The position numbers were made by a program, and so were the translations under genes. Positions 63,183-64,000 of a stretch of 64,000 nt of DNA are shown piece by piece. Source of the stretch: Thermodesulfobacteriota bacterium (GTDB lineage: Bacteria > Desulfobacterota > Syntrophorhabdia > Syntrophorhabdales > JANXAF01); contig JANXAF010000006.1 in assembly GCA_025062045.1 (NCBI GenBank), forward strand, positions 326 to 64,325. Reading direction: 5' to 3'. Below the pieces are notes generated by a model. The model did not search any database, was not told where the DNA came from, and was given only the letters and a program-made list of their open reading frames with translations. Each line of letters begins with the position of its first letter. Position 1 is the first letter of the stretch.

Positions 63183-63212
63183 TTGACAAGGGTTTTGTGG
63201 AAATCATATAAT
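63183..63212 (+). promoter_or_regulatory. Promoter of the carboxyltransferase gene
   Basis: TTGACA (63183-63188), an 18-base spacer and TATAAT (63207-63212), both perfect hexamers. The start would be near 63219, about 32 bases before the ATG at 63251. AGGAGG precedes the ATG. Confidence 0.75.
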
Positions 63213-63250
63213 ACAATGTGAAAAAAATAACATAATCCAGGAGGAACCTA

Positions 63251-64000
63251 ATGGGAAAGTTCGATAAGATCTACGAAGAATACATGGCCAGAAGACAGAG
63301 AGCGCTTGCTATGGGTGGCGAAGAGGAGTTAAGAAAAAGAAAAGAGAAAGGTCAGACCAACGCAAGGGAAAGAATAGAGCTTTTGTGTGATCCTGGCACT
63401 TTTACTGAGGTTGGGCTCTTTGTCACACACAGACAGACGAAATTTGGAATGGCCGATAGATACATACCCGCAGAAGGTGTGATCACAGGGTACGGCAAGG
63501 TAAACGGCAGGTATGTCGTCATTGCCTCAGAAGATTACACCTCCATGGCCGGTACTTACGGAGAATACCACGGAAAAAAATTTGTCTGGGCGGTCCAGTT
63601 TGCTATGGAGAAAGGTTGGCCTTTCATCGGCATAAATGACTCGGCGGGAGCGAGACTCCAAGAAGGTATGGACTGTCTTGAAGCATACGGATGGCTCTTT
63701 AGAGCCCAGACTCTTGCCTCTGGCGTAATTCCGCAGATTGCCCTCCTTCTTGGACCATGTCTTGGTGGCCAAGCGTACCATCCCATCATGAACGACTTCC
63801 TAATTCAGAGTAAAAAAACCGGATTCATAGGGATAGCGGGACCTGCCTTTGTCAAAACTCAGACCGGTGAAGATATCACACTCGAAGAACTCTGCGGCTG
63901 GGAGCCTCACGCGAAAAAAGCCGGAAGTACCCACATAGTCGGCGAAGACGATTACGAGTGCATAGAGCTTTGTAAAAAGCTTCTCTCGTACCTTCCTTCC
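63251..64000 (+). CDS. Biotin-dependent acyl-CoA carboxylase/decarboxylase carboxyltransferase subunit, N-terminal part
   Basis: The first 250 residues of a propionyl-CoA carboxylase beta / methylmalonyl-CoA decarboxylase alpha-type protein; the gene runs off the window. It has the family start KFDKIYEEYMARRQRAL, the TNARERIELLCDPGTFTEVG segment, GINDSAGARLQEG (about 124-136) and the acyl-CoA oxyanion loop region GPCLGGQAYHP. Full-length members are about 510-520 residues. AGGAGG precedes the ATG. With the PycB-type subunit at 25.5 kb it could take part in propionate or methylmalonyl-CoA metabolism. Biotin for it may come from the divergent bioA pathway. Confidence 0.95.
   Translation, partial: MGKFDKIYEEYMARRQRALAMGGEEELRKRKEKGQTNARERIELLCDPGTFTEVGLFVTHRQTKFGMADRYIPAEGVITGYGKVNGRYVVIASEDYTSMAGTYGEYHGKKFVWAVQFAMEKGWPFIGINDSAGARLQEGMDCLEAYGWLFRAQTLASGVIPQIALLLGPCLGGQAYHPIMNDFLIQSKKTGFIGIAGPAFVKTQTGEDITLEELCGWEPHAKKAGSTHIVGEDDYECIELCKKLLSYLPS

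Overview
The window looks like chromosome from a Gram-negative anaerobe, most likely Desulfobacterota (old Deltaproteobacteria) or a neighbouring phylum such as Nitrospirota. Gram-negative markers are LpxC, apolipoprotein N-acyltransferase, TonB-dependent receptors and SecDF. Anaerobe markers are indolepyruvate:ferredoxin oxidoreductase, a molybdenum hydroxylase without FAD subunit, a biotin-free PycB-type carboxyltransferase, a BamA/MenB-like crotonase, CobN chelatase genes and an FNR-type operator. The phoH-pgpH-ybeY-lnt order also fits these phyla. This placement is inferred from gene content only. The sequence is moderately AT-rich and very compact: same-strand genes overlap by 1 to 98 nt, and all four convergent gene pairs abut or overlap.

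Layout. 0-1.25 kb: str operon (rpsL, rpsG, start of tuf; no fusA between) on the minus strand behind a clear promoter. 1.4-4.05 kb: Tat-exported molybdenum hydroxylase. 4.1-6.6 kb: secD-secF. 6.6-9.7 kb (minus): tatD, an isochorismatase-like hydrolase, a GerMN protein and serS. 9.8-17.9 kb (plus): a nine-gene unit with an ArsA-type ATPase, rsmD, coaD, an NfeD/SPFH pair, a D-Ala-D-Ala carboxypeptidase, coaBC, a DegP-like protease and DUF1844. 17.9-22.8 kb (minus): iorA-iorB and a double-domain M16 peptidase. 23.2-26.9 kb: crotonase with zinc ribbon, an unknown partner gene, purC and pycB. 27.1-30.2 kb: FNR-box-controlled ferredoxin-like gene, methyltransferase, CDF-like membrane protein, and a coiled-coil repeat protein with a nuclease fold.

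30.2-32.85 kb is a gene-poor graveyard with at least one recognisable wreck, an AAA/DUF4143 ATPase. 32.85-44.5 kb is a seven-gene minus-strand island: TonB receptor, BtuF/BtuC/BtuD-type ABC importer, CobN split into two genes, ChlI-like and ChlD-like ATPases. It should import a corrinoid, metal or metal chelate and insert cobalt. 44.9-47.6 kb holds a family-5 solute-binding protein next to a decayed second TonB receptor.

48.1-64 kb: tRNA-Ser(GGA), DUF2156, a CoA-disulfide-reductase-like enzyme, a ZIP transporter, tRNA-Leu(UAA), NUDIX, mobB, a receiver-LpxC fusion, phoH-pgpH-ybeY-lnt, a DctPQM TRAP transporter, a small exported protein, bioA, and the start of a biotin-dependent carboxyltransferase.

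The most unusual item is the LpxC enzyme fused to a complete NtrX/NtrC-type phosphoreceiver domain (52649-53896), with both halves keeping their active-site residues. Next are the zinc-ribbon crotonase with its coupled unknown partner, the FNR-like palindrome centred near -41.5, and the cleanly split cobN.
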